DNA of 64,000 bases from Bradyrhizobium guangdongense (GTDB taxonomy: Bacteria; Pseudomonadota; Alphaproteobacteria; Rhizobiales; Xanthobacteraceae): positions 6,510,001-6,574,000 of the forward strand of contig NZ_CP030051.1 of NCBI RefSeq assembly GCF_004114975.1. The letters run 5' to 3'. The notes beneath the pieces are model-generated. The model had not been told where the DNA came from. It saw only the letters and a program-made list of their open reading frames with translations, and did not search any database. The position numbers and the translations under genes are program-made. Positions 19,376 to 28,590 of the stretch are shown here, piece after piece (the stretch's first letter is position 1; each line of letters begins with the position of its first letter).

Positions 19376-21004
19376 TCAATCGAGCTTGTACCGAGGAAAC
19401 TTCTTTAGCGCCTCGGCCATAGCGGCCGCGGTAGGCGCACCGTACTTTCTGCCTTCCGTGGCTTGAGTGTGCCCGGTTATCGCATCGTTCATCTTCTCAG
19501 GCATTCCAATCTCGTCAGCGCGGCGTTTGAAAGTATGTCGCCACGCATGGTTCGGACTGAGTTCAGGGTCATTGACGCCCAAGCCACGGACCCATTCCCC
19601 GAGGTGGGCTCGGGCGGTGTCGGCGCGCGACCGCGAAGGCTTCAACGGATTATCGCTCACTCGCTGCGGTGTCTTGTCGTTGTAGAACAGCGCGCCCTTC
19701 CCAACTTGCTTCACCATCTCAATGAAGCCTTGCCTGACGAGGTGCTCGTGAATAGGGACCGTGCGAGCCTTCGCTGTCTTGATCGTGCCTGCATCTGGCG
19801 TGAGCTTCATCACGAACAAGCCCTTGCGGTCCTCCACGTCGACGCCCCGCAGCTGCGTGATTTCTCCAGGCCGCGCTCCCGAGTATGCACACAGCCACGG
19901 CACCCAGCGGCGCGCCCGCTCAGTAGGCGTGGCTGGCTTCTGAATGGACAGGCTCGCTTTGAGGATAGTGCTTGCCTCTGAATCGGTGAAGCTGCGGCCC
20001 TCCTCGCGGGTCTGCACCCTTCGCGGAACATCCACCCGCACCTCCTTGAAGGGATTCTGCGCAATGCGCTTGTGTTCACGAGCCCAGCCAAAGACGCGCC
20101 GAGAGGACGACAGCCACACCTCGCGTACCGTGATTGCCTGACGCTCCTCAGTAATCAGGCCGTGCACCCATTTGCGCGCGGCGTCCTCCGTGATCCCATT
20201 TGCCCCCACGTCGGCAAACTCTCGCTGCATCTCAAGGAAAACCGCGCGCCATCGAGACACCGTTTTGGGTGCAGGCTTCGTTGCGAGCACAAAGGCCTCG
20301 AAAAGCTCCCAGCAACTCACTCCTGATGAGCCAAGCCGGGATCCATCTGTGAACGGCGGGAAGGCGTCTGGGGTGTTATCGCGCGAGTAATCACCTTCCG
20401 CCCGTCTCTCAAGGAGCGACAGGGCGGGTAACAGGTTGTCGCTAACGGCGTCCACGAAGAGCGCGTACGCGGTAGCATTCAAAGCCCTACCCTCGCTGGC
20501 AAGGAAACTTGCTGTGCGCGCCAGCTCAGCCACATGCGGCCGCACCGCCTCACGAACCTCGGGCGCCTTCTCCCAGTCGCAGTGCGGGTCTGAGCCGGGG
20601 TCTTCCTCATAACTTTGAGGGGCCTCATCCCGCAGCACATCCCACACGAAGTAGTTGGCCGTTTCTCGCCAACGGCTCGCCGGCCCGGGATCATCCTCGT
20701 ACTGCTTCACGAACCAGTTGTACCATCGTCCGGCAAGCGCGATTGCGTTGAGTTTGGTGAGAGGCTGGCCCTTGCCATTGCGCTGGGCTCGGAGTGTGGC
20801 AATGCGCGTCTCTACCTCCGCTTCCCACTCGGCCTTGCGCATCTTTGCCTCGTGCCAAGGAGTGTCCGCAGGAAGCTTGAGGTGAGCTTCACGTTTGACG
20901 CCGTAGAGGCGGTGGTACTCGACACGAACATCCTAGGGGATGCCTTTGCGGGCAAACCATCGCCCATCCGAAGCACGACTTAACGCAGCCATTCGCAATG
21001 CCAT
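19376..21004 (-). pseudogene. Tyrosine recombinase/integrase with in-frame amber codon
   Basis: Site-specific integrase of the kind that inserts islands at tRNA genes. From the ATG at 21004 the frame reads MALRMAALSRASDGRWFARKGIP and then TAG (20933-20935, codon 24) before continuing DVRVEYHRLYG without any other break; the residue expected by context is Gln (CAG). After the stop the first ATG is at 20842, giving a 488-residue ORF that keeps all catalytic residues: R324 (ARPGE), K357, H432-x-x-R435, H458 and Tyr467. The N-terminal part is of the DUF6538-like type found in many proteobacterial integrases. Either it is inactivated by a single point mutation or a shortened protein is made from 20842. 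It reads away from the adjacent tRNA-His. Confidence 0.85.
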
Positions 21005-21089
21005 TTGTGACGCCTTTTGTATTTTAGGCGGCGCAAATACATCAGGTCTATCAGTAAGATGCCGGGATTGCAGGGCAATTCAACTGTGC

Positions 21090-21166
21090 TGGTACAGTTG
21101 GGTGGGCTCGAACCACCGACCTCCTGTTCCACAGACAGGCGCTCTAACCAACTGAGCTACAACTGC
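21090..21166 (-). tRNA. tRNA-His (anticodon GTG), CCA encoded
   Basis: 77 nt. Acceptor stem GCAGTTG / CAACTGT with a G1-U72 wobble, D arm AGCTCAGTTGGTTAGAGC, anticodon stem CCTGT / ACAGG with loop CTGTGGA, and T arm GGTGG TTCGAGC CCACC. The base before G1 is T, so no G(-1) is encoded, and the discriminator is A73. That is the derived state known for Rhizobiales and relatives. The encoded CCA ends at 21090, next to the integrase gene. Confidence 0.95.
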
Positions 21167-21349
21167 ATCCTTGCGAGCCGCGCCTTGGGGCGCCCTTGAA
21201 AAGGGGCTGATGCCGAGGGGGCTGGACGGGGCGGAAACTAGGTGCAACGGGGGTTTTTGGCAAGGCCGCAAAGGGCGTTATTTGCCTCCAAAAGCGCGAT
21301 GAAAATCGCGGGATTCGAGCGGCTGGCGGTGGTTTACCTCGTGGGACCT

Positions 21350-21453
21350 GAACCCCTCACCCGGATCCCGCCGGACGATGCTTCGCATCACCGGGCGGAC
21401 GATGCTTCGCATCGCCGGGGCCGTGCCGACCTCTCCCTTTGGGAGGGGTGAAG
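21350..21453. repeat. Composite GC-rich repeat with internal duplication
   Basis: Begins CCCCTCACCCGGATCC and ends CTCTCCCTTTGGGAGGGG. Inside, an 18-bp unit CGGACGATGCTTCGCATC occurs twice in tandem. It is a longer member of the palindrome family in this window. Confidence 0.7.
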
Positions 21454-21459
21454 AAAGAA

Positions 21460-21485
21460 AAACCCGGGCTGGTGGGCCCGGGTTT
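21460..21485 (-). terminator. Terminator of the phasin gene
   Basis: AAACCCGGGC / GCCCGGGTTT perfect 10-bp stem with a 6-nt loop. Read on the minus strand it is followed by a T-rich tract (complement of the A run 21454-21462). Confidence 0.85.
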
Positions 21486-21512
21486 CCTGATTGGGTCGAT
21501 CCGCCGGGTTGA

Positions 21513-21947
21513 TCAGGCGGCGGGATTGTAGAGCTTGGAGGCGCCGGCCTTGATCGGCTCGGCGGTCTCGGCGGCGACGCGCTGGGTCAGCTCGACGAGC
21601 TCCTTGGCCTGGGCCTGGAAGGTCTCGAGCTGGGTCTTGGCGTGGCCGGTCCAGAGCTGGAAGGCGTCGGTCGGCGATTTGGTGCCGAGCAGCTCCTGGG
21701 CGAAATCGAGATGGGCCGTGGTGTTGGCCTTGGCGAATTCCATCAGCTTGGCGGTGTACTCGCTCACGCCCTTGCTCGCCGAGGCGAACACGGCTTCGAC
21801 GGTGCCGTTGTGGGTTTCGGCGGCGTCCTTGAACTTGGCGTAGGTCTCGCGGGCCTGCGACACGCCCTTTTCGGCGAACGCACGCATCTGCTCGGGAACC
21901 TCGAACGGGATGATCGAGGCAGAAAACGGATCAGTCGCACCTGTCAT
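21513..21947 (-). CDS. Phasin family protein
   Basis: 144 residues, start at 21947 preceded by GAGAGGGACCAACC. All-helical amphipathic protein; the core FAKANTTAHLDFAQELLGTKSP and QAKELVELTQRVAAETAEPIK are typical of the phasin family. Phasins coat polyhydroxybutyrate granules and control their number and size. It is monocistronic, with its own terminator. A candidate operator for a PhaR-type repressor lies upstream. Confidence 0.93.
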   Translation of the reverse strand: MTGATDPFSASIIPFEVPEQMRAFAEKGVSQARETYAKFKDAAETHNGTVEAVFASASKGVSEYTAKLMEFAKANTTAHLDFAQELLGTKSPTDAFQLWTGHAKTQLETFQAQAKELVELTQRVAAETAEPIKAGASKLYNPAA

Positions 21948-22592
21948 GGTTGGTCCCTCTCGATAATGAAAAAATGGAGTGAGCCTTCTGGCGCGCCCGC
22001 CGGCCCAACCGGGGGCCATTTCTTGTTACGAGGTGGCGGGTACGAAAGACTGGATACGCAAAACAAACGAGATGTCTCGTCCAGCGCCCAGCAATATGGC
22101 TGCCTAACATGTCAACATTGTGCAGCGCAATGCGTGCGCGGGGTGCGTTGCGATAATTTAATCTCAAGGCGAGGTTCCTGCGGTGAGGAACCGGGGGTTG
22201 CGGATTTCGCCTGCGGGCCCGGACTCCATTGAGCGGCAGCGTTCTCTCGGTTGACCTGCTGCGTTCTATCCATCGACCACGGATACCGATTGCTGGGCCA
22301 CCCCTCTCCCTAGCCCTCCCCCACAAGGGGGAGGGAACGCACTTTTCTCCGGGTGGCCATTGCGCCCTGGAATGACGGCCAGCGCGTAGGAGAGCCCCGC
22401 GGATTCCTGCGGATGCAGCGGTCGCGCGGCTTGCGGGTTCAGCCGCATTAAGGTTATCGCGGCATTAGGACACCCCTCATAGGCTGCGGCCGTGGACCTG
22501 CCCGCGCCCACGGGCGATACTAACTCTTTCTTAAGGCTGCCATTCCGGTCAGCCCGGCGTGACGCGTGACAGCGAGACCTGAAGCCTTCCCG
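21948..22592. other. Long divergent intergenic region
   Basis: 645 bp between the phasin gene (minus) and the histidine kinase gene (plus). It contains the candidate phasin promoter/operator (22110-22132) and a palindromic repeat CCCTCCCCC ACAA GGGGGAGGG at 22314-22335. No coding sequence is supported. Confidence 0.5.
22110..22132 (-). promoter_or_regulatory. Candidate phasin promoter with overlapping operator
   Basis: On the minus strand an inverted repeat CATTGCGC T GCACAATG (22116-22132) directly abuts a perfect -35 box TTGACA (22110-22115), about 165 bp upstream of the phasin start. The TGC/GCA core resembles sites bound by the PHB regulator PhaR. I find no good -10 box at the expected spacing, so this remains a proposal. 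Confidence 0.35.
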
Positions 22593-25500
22593 ATGACCAA
22601 TTCGGATTTCCAGTTGCGAGGCGTCGGCGATCCCAGGCTGTCCGTGCATGCGACCTCACCCCTGCCGGCCTGGCTGTGGTCGCCCGACGGCACGCGGGTG
22701 CTGTGGGCCAATCCGGTCGGCGCGACATTCTTCGGCGCGGCCAATGCGGCTGCGCTTGCGCAAAAGACCTTCGGCCCCGCCGACGTCCATCGCCGCCAGG
22801 TCGCCCGGCTCGGTCGCCTTCTGTCCGCGAGCGGCGCCGCCAGGCTGGAGCGGCTGCGCGGCTTCGGTGCGAAGCTTGGTGCGCTGATGACCTGCGCCTG
22901 CGCACGGCTCTCCTTTGCCGACGGGAGCGAAGGCGTGCTGGTCACCGCGATGGATGCAGCCGCGCGCAGCATGCCGCTGGTCGAGCGGCTGCATCGCCTG
23001 GTCGACGGTGCTGACGTGCCGATGGCGGCGTTCGCGCCAGATGGCATGTTCGCCGGCGCCAGCGAGGCGGCACGCGCCCTGCTCGGCTTTCGCGATCTCG
23101 GCGACGCCGGGCTCGAGCAGGCGCGCAGCGACGCACTGAGCAAAGGCCGCGTCGAGATGCCGATCGGCATCGGCAAGATGGTGCTGCAACGGGTCGGCGC
23201 CGGCGCCGATGTCGGTCTGGTCGCGCTGATCGAGCCCGCGGTGGCGCAGGCTGCTGAGAGCGTGCCCGAGGCTGCGCCCGATGCGCCGCCCGAGCCGGCG
23301 CAACAGGAGATTCCAGCGGCGGACGCGCATGATTCCGGGATCGCGCTGTTCGACCCGTTTGCCGAGCCGGCCGAGACGCCCGCGCCCGCCGAGACGCCGG
23401 TCCCCACAGAGACGCCGCCCGAACCGGCAGTCGAAACGGTAGCGGAAACGCCGGTTGAAAACCCGCCTGAAGCCATCGTGCCGCCGCAAGCTGCGCCGAT
23501 CACCTCACCCATGGTCGAGCCGCAGCCCCGAGCGGAGACACCGCGCCAGCATCCGCTGCGTTTCCTCTGGCAGATGGATGCGGAGGGGCGCTTTATGCTG
23601 GCTCCGGGCGAATTCATCCGCCTGATCGGTGCGCATACCGCGGCCCGCTTCGGCCGGCCCTGGCGCGAGATATCGGAGGATTTTTCGCTCGACCCCGACG
23701 GGCGCGTCGCGCAGGCGCTGGCGAGCCACGACACCTGGGCTGGCATCACCGTGAACTGGCCGGCCGACGGCGGCGAACATCTGGCGGTCGAGCTGGCCGG
23801 CCTGCCGGTCTATGATGTCGAGCGCAACTTTGCCGGCTTCAAGGGTTTTGGCGTCTGCCGCGATCTCGATGCGCTCAACCGGCTCGATGCGCTCCGGCGG
23901 TTTGAGCTGCTCGCCGCTGAGCACGGCCCTGCCGCCGATGTGGCCGAGCCTGAAACCGAAGCACCTGCGGTCGAGGCATCGCCGCCGCCGGAGCCTGAAC
24001 CGCCGACTGCAATTGAGCCCGAACCGCCCGCACTTTTCACCGAAGCGAATTCACACCCAACCGAGCCGGAAACATCAGTGGAAACGCCTCCAAATGTCGT
24101 GCCGTTCCGCGCACCCGGTGATCTCAAGTCACAAACCGACCAGAGACCGCCGACGCTGACGCCGGTCGAGAACAGCGCGTTCAACGAGCTGGCGCGGCAA
24201 TTGTCCGAGCGGCTCGAACGCGAGCGCGAGCAGATGGCCTCCGTTGCGGCCGAGCCGCCGGCGGACGAGATCGCGCCTGAAGCGGTGATGCCGCATGATG
24301 CGGTCATCACGGAGCCCGCGATCTCGGAGCTCGCCGCGCCGCCCGCCGCCGCGGCCGAATGGCTGACCGAGCCGGCGCCGCCCGCGCGCGGCGACAGCGC
24401 CCGCGACCGGACGCTGCTCGATCTGATGCCGACGGGCATCCTGATCTACCGGCTCGATCGCCTGCTCTACGCCAACCCCGCCTTCCTCGCGCGCATGGGC
24501 TATGCCGACCTCGCCGCGCTGGAAGAGGCCGGCGGGCTCGATGCGCTCTATGTCGAGCCGGGTGTTTCCGCGGCCAGCAGCACGTCGCAATCGGGCACGC
24601 CGGTGACGATCAGCGCGACTGTCGCTGACGGCGAAGCGCCGCTGGCGACCACGGATGCGCATCTGCACACGATCGACTGGAACGGCGAAAGCGCGCACGC
24701 GCTGATCTGCGCGCTGCCGCAAGTAGCGCCCGTCGTCGTGGCGCCGGTGGCTGCGCCGCCCGTCGCCGCCGAGACCGAGGTCGACGAGCCCGTCATCTTC
24801 GCGCCCGAGCCGGAGGCGGGCGAAGCCGAGGCGGAAGATCTCGCCGCGATCCTCGACACCACGGCCGAGGGCATCGTGATGTTCGATGCCGAAGGCAACA
24901 TCCACGCCTGCAACCGCAGCGCCGAGGCGCTGTTCGGCTATGACGGCGAGGCGCTGCTGCAGCAGAATTTACTGACGCTGTTCGCGCCCGAGAGCCAGCA
25001 GGTCGTGATGGATTATCTCAACAGCATCAGGAGCCAGGACATCGCGAGCCTGCTCGACCACGGCCGCGAGGTGCTGGGCCGCGAAAAGAAGGGCGGCGTG
25101 CTGCCGCTCGCCATGATCATGGGCCGCACGCGGCCCGACGGCCCGAACTTCTTCGCCGTGTTCCGCGACCTGTCACACGCGAAGAAGGGCGAGAGCGAGC
25201 TGACGCAGGCGCGACGCCTGGTCGACGGCGCGGCGAATGCCAAGGCCGACATGCTGGCGCGGATCAGCCACGAGATCCGCACGCCGCTCAACGCCATCAT
25301 CGGCTTTGCCGAGGTGATGATCTCCGAACGCTTCGGCGCGCTCGGCAACGAGCGCTACGGCGAATACATGAAGGACATCCGCGCCTCCGGCGAACGGGTG
25401 ATCACCATCATCGACGATCTGCTCGAGCTGTCGCGGATCGAGACCGGCAAGCTCGATCTGAATTTTGCCAATGTGAATCTCAACGACCTGGTCGAAGCCT

Positions 25501-25928
25501 GCGTCACCGTGATGCAGCCGCAGGCCAATCGCGAGCGCATCATCATCCGCACCTCGCTCGCGCATGCGCTGCCGCAGGTGACGGCGGATGCGCGCGCGCT
25601 GCGTCAGGTGACGATGAATCTGATCTCCAACTCCATCAAACTGGCGAGTGCCGGCGGCCAGGTCATCGTCTCCACCGCGCTCAACGACCGCGGCGAGATC
25701 GCGCTTCGCATCCGCGACACCGGCCACGGCCTCAGCGAGACGGAAGTCGCCGCCGCCATGGAGCCGTTCCGCACCCCGCCGCCGGGGGACGCCGCCGACA
25801 GTTCCGCGCTCAGCCTGTCGTTGACCAAGGCGCTGGTCGAAGCCAACCGCGCCCAGTTCAACATCAAGAACGCCGGCCAGGGCACGCTGATCGAGGTGAC
25901 GTTCGCGCCGGTGACGGCAAGGGCGTAG
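22593..25928 (+). CDS. Multi-PAS sensor histidine kinase, PdhS/DivL/PleC clade
   Basis: About 1111 residues (a GTG at 22566 would add nine). The order is an N-terminal PAS-like region (~1-210), a Pro/Glu/Ala-rich linker (~220-310), PAS (~320-440), a second acidic Pro-rich linker (~450-590), PAS (~605-690), PAS (~745-860), HisKA with phospho-acceptor H893 in ISHEIRTPLNAIIGFAEV, and HATPase_c (~985-1105). The stretch around the H box closely resembles Brucella PdhS, a cell-cycle kinase acting on DivK. No membrane segment is visible. The N box (NLISNSIKLA) and G1 box (DTGHGLS) are present, but the expected GTGLGL G2 box reads SSALSLSL, which has lost its glycines. Kinase activity may thus be weak, or the protein may be a phosphatase/scaffold like DivL. 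The cell-cycle role is inferred. Confidence 0.85.
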   Translation: MTNSDFQLRGVGDPRLSVHATSPLPAWLWSPDGTRVLWANPVGATFFGAANAAALAQKTFGPADVHRRQVARLGRLLSASGAARLERLRGFGAKLGALMTCACARLSFADGSEGVLVTAMDAAARSMPLVERLHRLVDGADVPMAAFAPDGMFAGASEAARALLGFRDLGDAGLEQARSDALSKGRVEMPIGIGKMVLQRVGAGADVGLVALIEPAVAQAAESVPEAAPDAPPEPAQQEIPAADAHDSGIALFDPFAEPAETPAPAETPVPTETPPEPAVETVAETPVENPPEAIVPPQAAPITSPMVEPQPRAETPRQHPLRFLWQMDAEGRFMLAPGEFIRLIGAHTAARFGRPWREISEDFSLDPDGRVAQALASHDTWAGITVNWPADGGEHLAVELAGLPVYDVERNFAGFKGFGVCRDLDALNRLDALRRFELLAAEHGPAADVAEPETEAPAVEASPPPEPEPPTAIEPEPPALFTEANSHPTEPETSVETPPNVVPFRAPGDLKSQTDQRPPTLTPVENSAFNELARQLSERLEREREQMASVAAEPPADEIAPEAVMPHDAVITEPAISELAAPPAAAAEWLTEPAPPARGDSARDRTLLDLMPTGILIYRLDRLLYANPAFLARMGYADLAALEEAGGLDALYVEPGVSAASSTSQSGTPVTISATVADGEAPLATTDAHLHTIDWNGESAHALICALPQVAPVVVAPVAAPPVAAETEVDEPVIFAPEPEAGEAEAEDLAAILDTTAEGIVMFDAEGNIHACNRSAEALFGYDGEALLQQNLLTLFAPESQQVVMDYLNSIRSQDIASLLDHGREVLGREKKGGVLPLAMIMGRTRPDGPNFFAVFRDLSHAKKGESELTQARRLVDGAANAKADMLARISHEIRTPLNAIIGFAEVMISERFGALGNERYGEYMKDIRASGERVITIIDDLLELSRIETGKLDLNFANVNLNDLVEACVTVMQPQANRERIIIRTSLAHALPQVTADARALRQVTMNLISNSIKLASAGGQVIVSTALNDRGEIALRIRDTGHGLSETEVAAAMEPFRTPPPGDAADSSALSLSLTKALVEANRAQFNIKNAGQGTLIEVTFAPVTARA

Positions 25929-25935
25929 CAAGAAC

Positions 25936-26328
25936 CTAGCGCTTCGCCGGCGGGCCGCTCTTGTTGCCGGGCAGGCCCTTGATGTTCGACGGGTCCTGCT
26001 CCTGCACGGTGGGATTCTGCGTGGCCGCGCCGACGGTTCCCGACTTCGCGGGCGGACCGTTCTTGTTGCCGGGCGCTCCCGCGATTCCGGCGCCTGAATT
26101 CTGCGCGCTGGGCGATGTGGCAGCACCACTGGTCTTGTCAGCGCTGCGGTCTCCCGGCATGGACGTCGCCGCACCCGGCTTGTCCTGGTCTCCGACATAG
26201 CCCGAGGCGCCGGAATTCTGCGTCTTGATGCCCTTGTCGGCCTCGTTCTGCACGTTCTGGTTCTGCGCCATCGCCGGCCCGGCCAGCAGCGGAGCCGTCA
26301 GAAGGATAGCTGCCATTATCGTCCGCAT
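25936..26328 (-). CDS. Secreted low-complexity protein with GNK-GPPAK repeats
   Basis: 130 residues. Signal peptide ~1-21 (MRTIMAAILLTAPLLAGPAMAQ). The mature part is disordered, rich in Gly, Ala, Asn, Gln and Pro, with two C-terminal GNK[NS]GPPAK repeats and further NSGA[SG] repeats. Similar small repetitive secreted proteins are common in Bradyrhizobium with no known role. It converges with the histidine kinase, with the stops only 8 bp apart. Confidence 0.65.
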   Translation of the reverse strand: MRTIMAAILLTAPLLAGPAMAQNQNVQNEADKGIKTQNSGASGYVGDQDKPGAATSMPGDRSADKTSGAATSPSAQNSGAGIAGAPGNKNGPPAKSGTVGAATQNPTVQEQDPSNIKGLPGNKSGPPAKR

Positions 26329-26411
26329 GAGCGTTCTCCTCGACCTCGCCCCGTCGCGCTTAACGCCCGGCGACGCAAAGATTTCCGAGCCGACGCGAAT
26401 AAGCTTGGCGC

Positions 26412-28397
26412 CTATGCCGCGCGCACCGTCTCGAGGAACTTGCCGACCTCGAACTTGAGGCGGTTGCTGTCGCCGGACAGGGATTTCGCCGCCGACAGCA
26501 CCTGCGTCGACGCCGAGCCGGTCTCGACCGCGCCCTGCCTGACATTGCTGATATTGGCGCTGACCTGCGTGGTGCCGGCCGCCGCGCTCTGGACGTTGCG
26601 CGAGATCTCGCTGGTCGCGGCGCCCTGCTGTTCGACGGCGGATGCGATGGTGGACGAGATCTCGGACAGGCGCTCGATCGTGCCGCCGATCGTCCTGATC
26701 GCACCGACGGACTCGTTGGTGGCGCCCTGGATGCTCGCGATCTGCTGACCGATCTCGCCGGTCGCCTTCGCGGTCTGCTCGGCCAGCGCCTTGACCTCGG
26801 ACGCGACCACGGCGAAGCCGCGCCCCGCCTCGCCGGCGCGCGCGGCCTCGATGGTGGCGTTGAGCGCCAGAAGGTTGGTCTGGCCGGCGATGGCGTTGAT
26901 GAGCTCGACCACGTCGCCGATCCGCGCGGCCGCCCTCGACAATTCGCCGACGCGATCGTTGGTCTGGCCCGCCTGGCTGACGGCCTCGCCGGCGATGCGC
27001 GCGGACGCCTGCACCTGGCGGCTGATCTCGTTGACGGAAGCGGTCAGCTCTTCCGCCGCCGATGCCACCGACTGCACGTTGGTGGCGGCCTCTTCCGAGG
27101 CGGCCTCGACCAGCGTGGCAAGCTCGGTCGACCGGCCCGCGGTCGAGGTCAGCGAGGTCGCCGACGCCTCGAGCTCGGTGGCAGCGGAGGACACAGTCTC
27201 GACGATCTCGCCGATTGCGCCCTCGAAATCATCGGCCATCCTGATCATGTCGGCGCGGCGGCGCTCGGCGGCGAGCCTGTCCTGCCTGATCTTCTCTTCG
27301 GCTTCCGCGCGTGCCTTCCGCTCGGCGTTGATCTTGAACGTCTCGACGGCCTGCGCGATCTCGCCGATCTCGTCAGGGCGGCCGAGGCCGGGCAGCACGA
27401 TGGCGAAATTGCCCTTGGCCAGCTCGATCATCGCCGCCCGCATCAAAGCGAGCGGTTGCGAGACCGAGCGGCCGATGAAGACACCGAGACCCAGCACGGC
27501 ACAGGCAATGAGCGCGATCGCCACCGCGATCCAGAACTGGATGCTGGCGCGCTCGGTCTCGTTGAGCCGGTCGGCCTCGACGCGCATGCCTTCGACCGAT
27601 TGCGAGACCTGCTCGATGACGGGCTCGACCGCCGCGAACGCTTCCGACATCGCCTTCAATTCCGTCGCGAGCTTGAGCGCCGTCTCCATCCAGGCGGAGA
27701 AGTCGCGTTGATAGTCCGACAGCTTCGCGCGCAGCTCGGCCTTGGCGGCCTCGGGAACGGCGGCGGCGTCGACGGTACTTGCGAATTCCGAGGCGCGCTT
27801 CTTCATCTCGCCGCCGTATTTGGCATCGCGACGCAGCATGAAATCCTTCTCGTGCCGGCGCATCATCAGCATGATCACCTTGAGCGGCGCATCATGCAGC
27901 TGATCCACCTTGCTCTCGATGTCGTGGACGGAAGCGCGCAGGCGCCCCTCGAGGCCTGAATTCTCGTCGAGACCGAGACGCTGCCGCTGCTCCACCACCG
28001 CGTCGAAGCGGGCTTGATAGGTCTTCAGCGACGACTTCATCGCGTCGATCTTCTGCACCAGCTCGACGTTGCCGAGGGCCGCAATCCTGTCGCGAAGCTT
28101 CTCGATGTCGAGGGCAACCTGCTTGCCGATCTCGATCTGGCGCTGGACCTTGCCTGCATCGTTGCGCAGCAGGAAATCCTTTTCGGCGCGGCGGCCTTCG
28201 AGCAGCTCAACCGCGATCCGGCCGTTCAGCTCGGAGATCCCGCGCGCATTCTCGGCGACGGCGCGCGACAGGCCCATCGCCCGCTCGCCGTAGAGATGAA
28301 TACCGCCGATGAGGAGGACACCGACGAGGCCGATGACGCCGATCGCCGTGATCTTGTGGGTGAGACGAAGAGAGAGGAGCCGCATCTTGGTCGCCAA
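26412..28397 (-). CDS. Methyl-accepting chemotaxis protein, HBM-like sensor
   Basis: 661 residues. TM1 at ~15-33 and TM2 at ~288-308 flank a long all-helical periplasmic sensor of about 250 residues. The sensor contains two copies of an RRxEKDFxLR motif ([10 protein letters not shown] and [10 protein letters not shown]), the hallmark of helical bimodular (HBM) domains, known to bind organic acids such as TCA intermediates in McpS. Then come HAMP (~308-365) and the signalling domain with the hairpin tip around [20 protein letters not shown]. No CheR-binding pentapeptide is visible at the C-terminus. No che genes are adjacent. Confidence 0.93.
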   Translation of the reverse strand: MATKMRLLSLRLTHKITAIGVIGLVGVLLIGGIHLYGERAMGLSRAVAENARGISELNGRIAVELLEGRRAEKDFLLRNDAGKVQRQIEIGKQVALDIEKLRDRIAALGNVELVQKIDAMKSSLKTYQARFDAVVEQRQRLGLDENSGLEGRLRASVHDIESKVDQLHDAPLKVIMLMMRRHEKDFMLRRDAKYGGEMKKRASEFASTVDAAAVPEAAKAELRAKLSDYQRDFSAWMETALKLATELKAMSEAFAAVEPVIEQVSQSVEGMRVEADRLNETERASIQFWIAVAIALIACAVLGLGVFIGRSVSQPLALMRAAMIELAKGNFAIVLPGLGRPDEIGEIAQAVETFKINAERKARAEAEEKIRQDRLAAERRRADMIRMADDFEGAIGEIVETVSSAATELEASATSLTSTAGRSTELATLVEAASEEAATNVQSVASAAEELTASVNEISRQVQASARIAGEAVSQAGQTNDRVGELSRAAARIGDVVELINAIAGQTNLLALNATIEAARAGEAGRGFAVVASEVKALAEQTAKATGEIGQQIASIQGATNESVGAIRTIGGTIERLSEISSTIASAVEQQGAATSEISRNVQSAAAGTTQVSANISNVRQGAVETGSASTQVLSAAKSLSGDSNRLKFEVGKFLETVRAA

Positions 28398-28530
28398 GCC
28401 GGTTGGGATGGATGCGGTCGATGAGACGCTAACCCGTAAAAGCTTCCGTTAATTTGCGGACACGTACTAATACGTGCATTCCGCCACAAATACTCCCTTT
28501 ATGCACGGCGGCGTGCACAAGAGTGGTCGC

Positions 28531-28560
28531 AAAAACACGGCGCTCATGGCGCCGTGTTCC
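28531..28560 (-). terminator. Terminator of the thiolase gene
   Basis: ACACGGCGC TCATG GCGCCGTGT hairpin; on the minus strand it is followed by five T (complement of 28531-28535). Confidence 0.85.
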
Positions 28561-28590
28561 CATCTTGAAAGGTCCGGTGAGGCAATCGCC

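Noticed and set aside
17781..21089. Search for the second att copy of the tRNA-His 3' end within the island
   Set aside because: Reading the left part by eye I found no convincing direct repeat; the left att site was probably lost in the IS-linked deletion.
21350..21453. Tandem 18-bp unit considered as a CRISPR array
   Set aside because: Only two adjacent copies with no spacers between them and no cas genes anywhere in the window.
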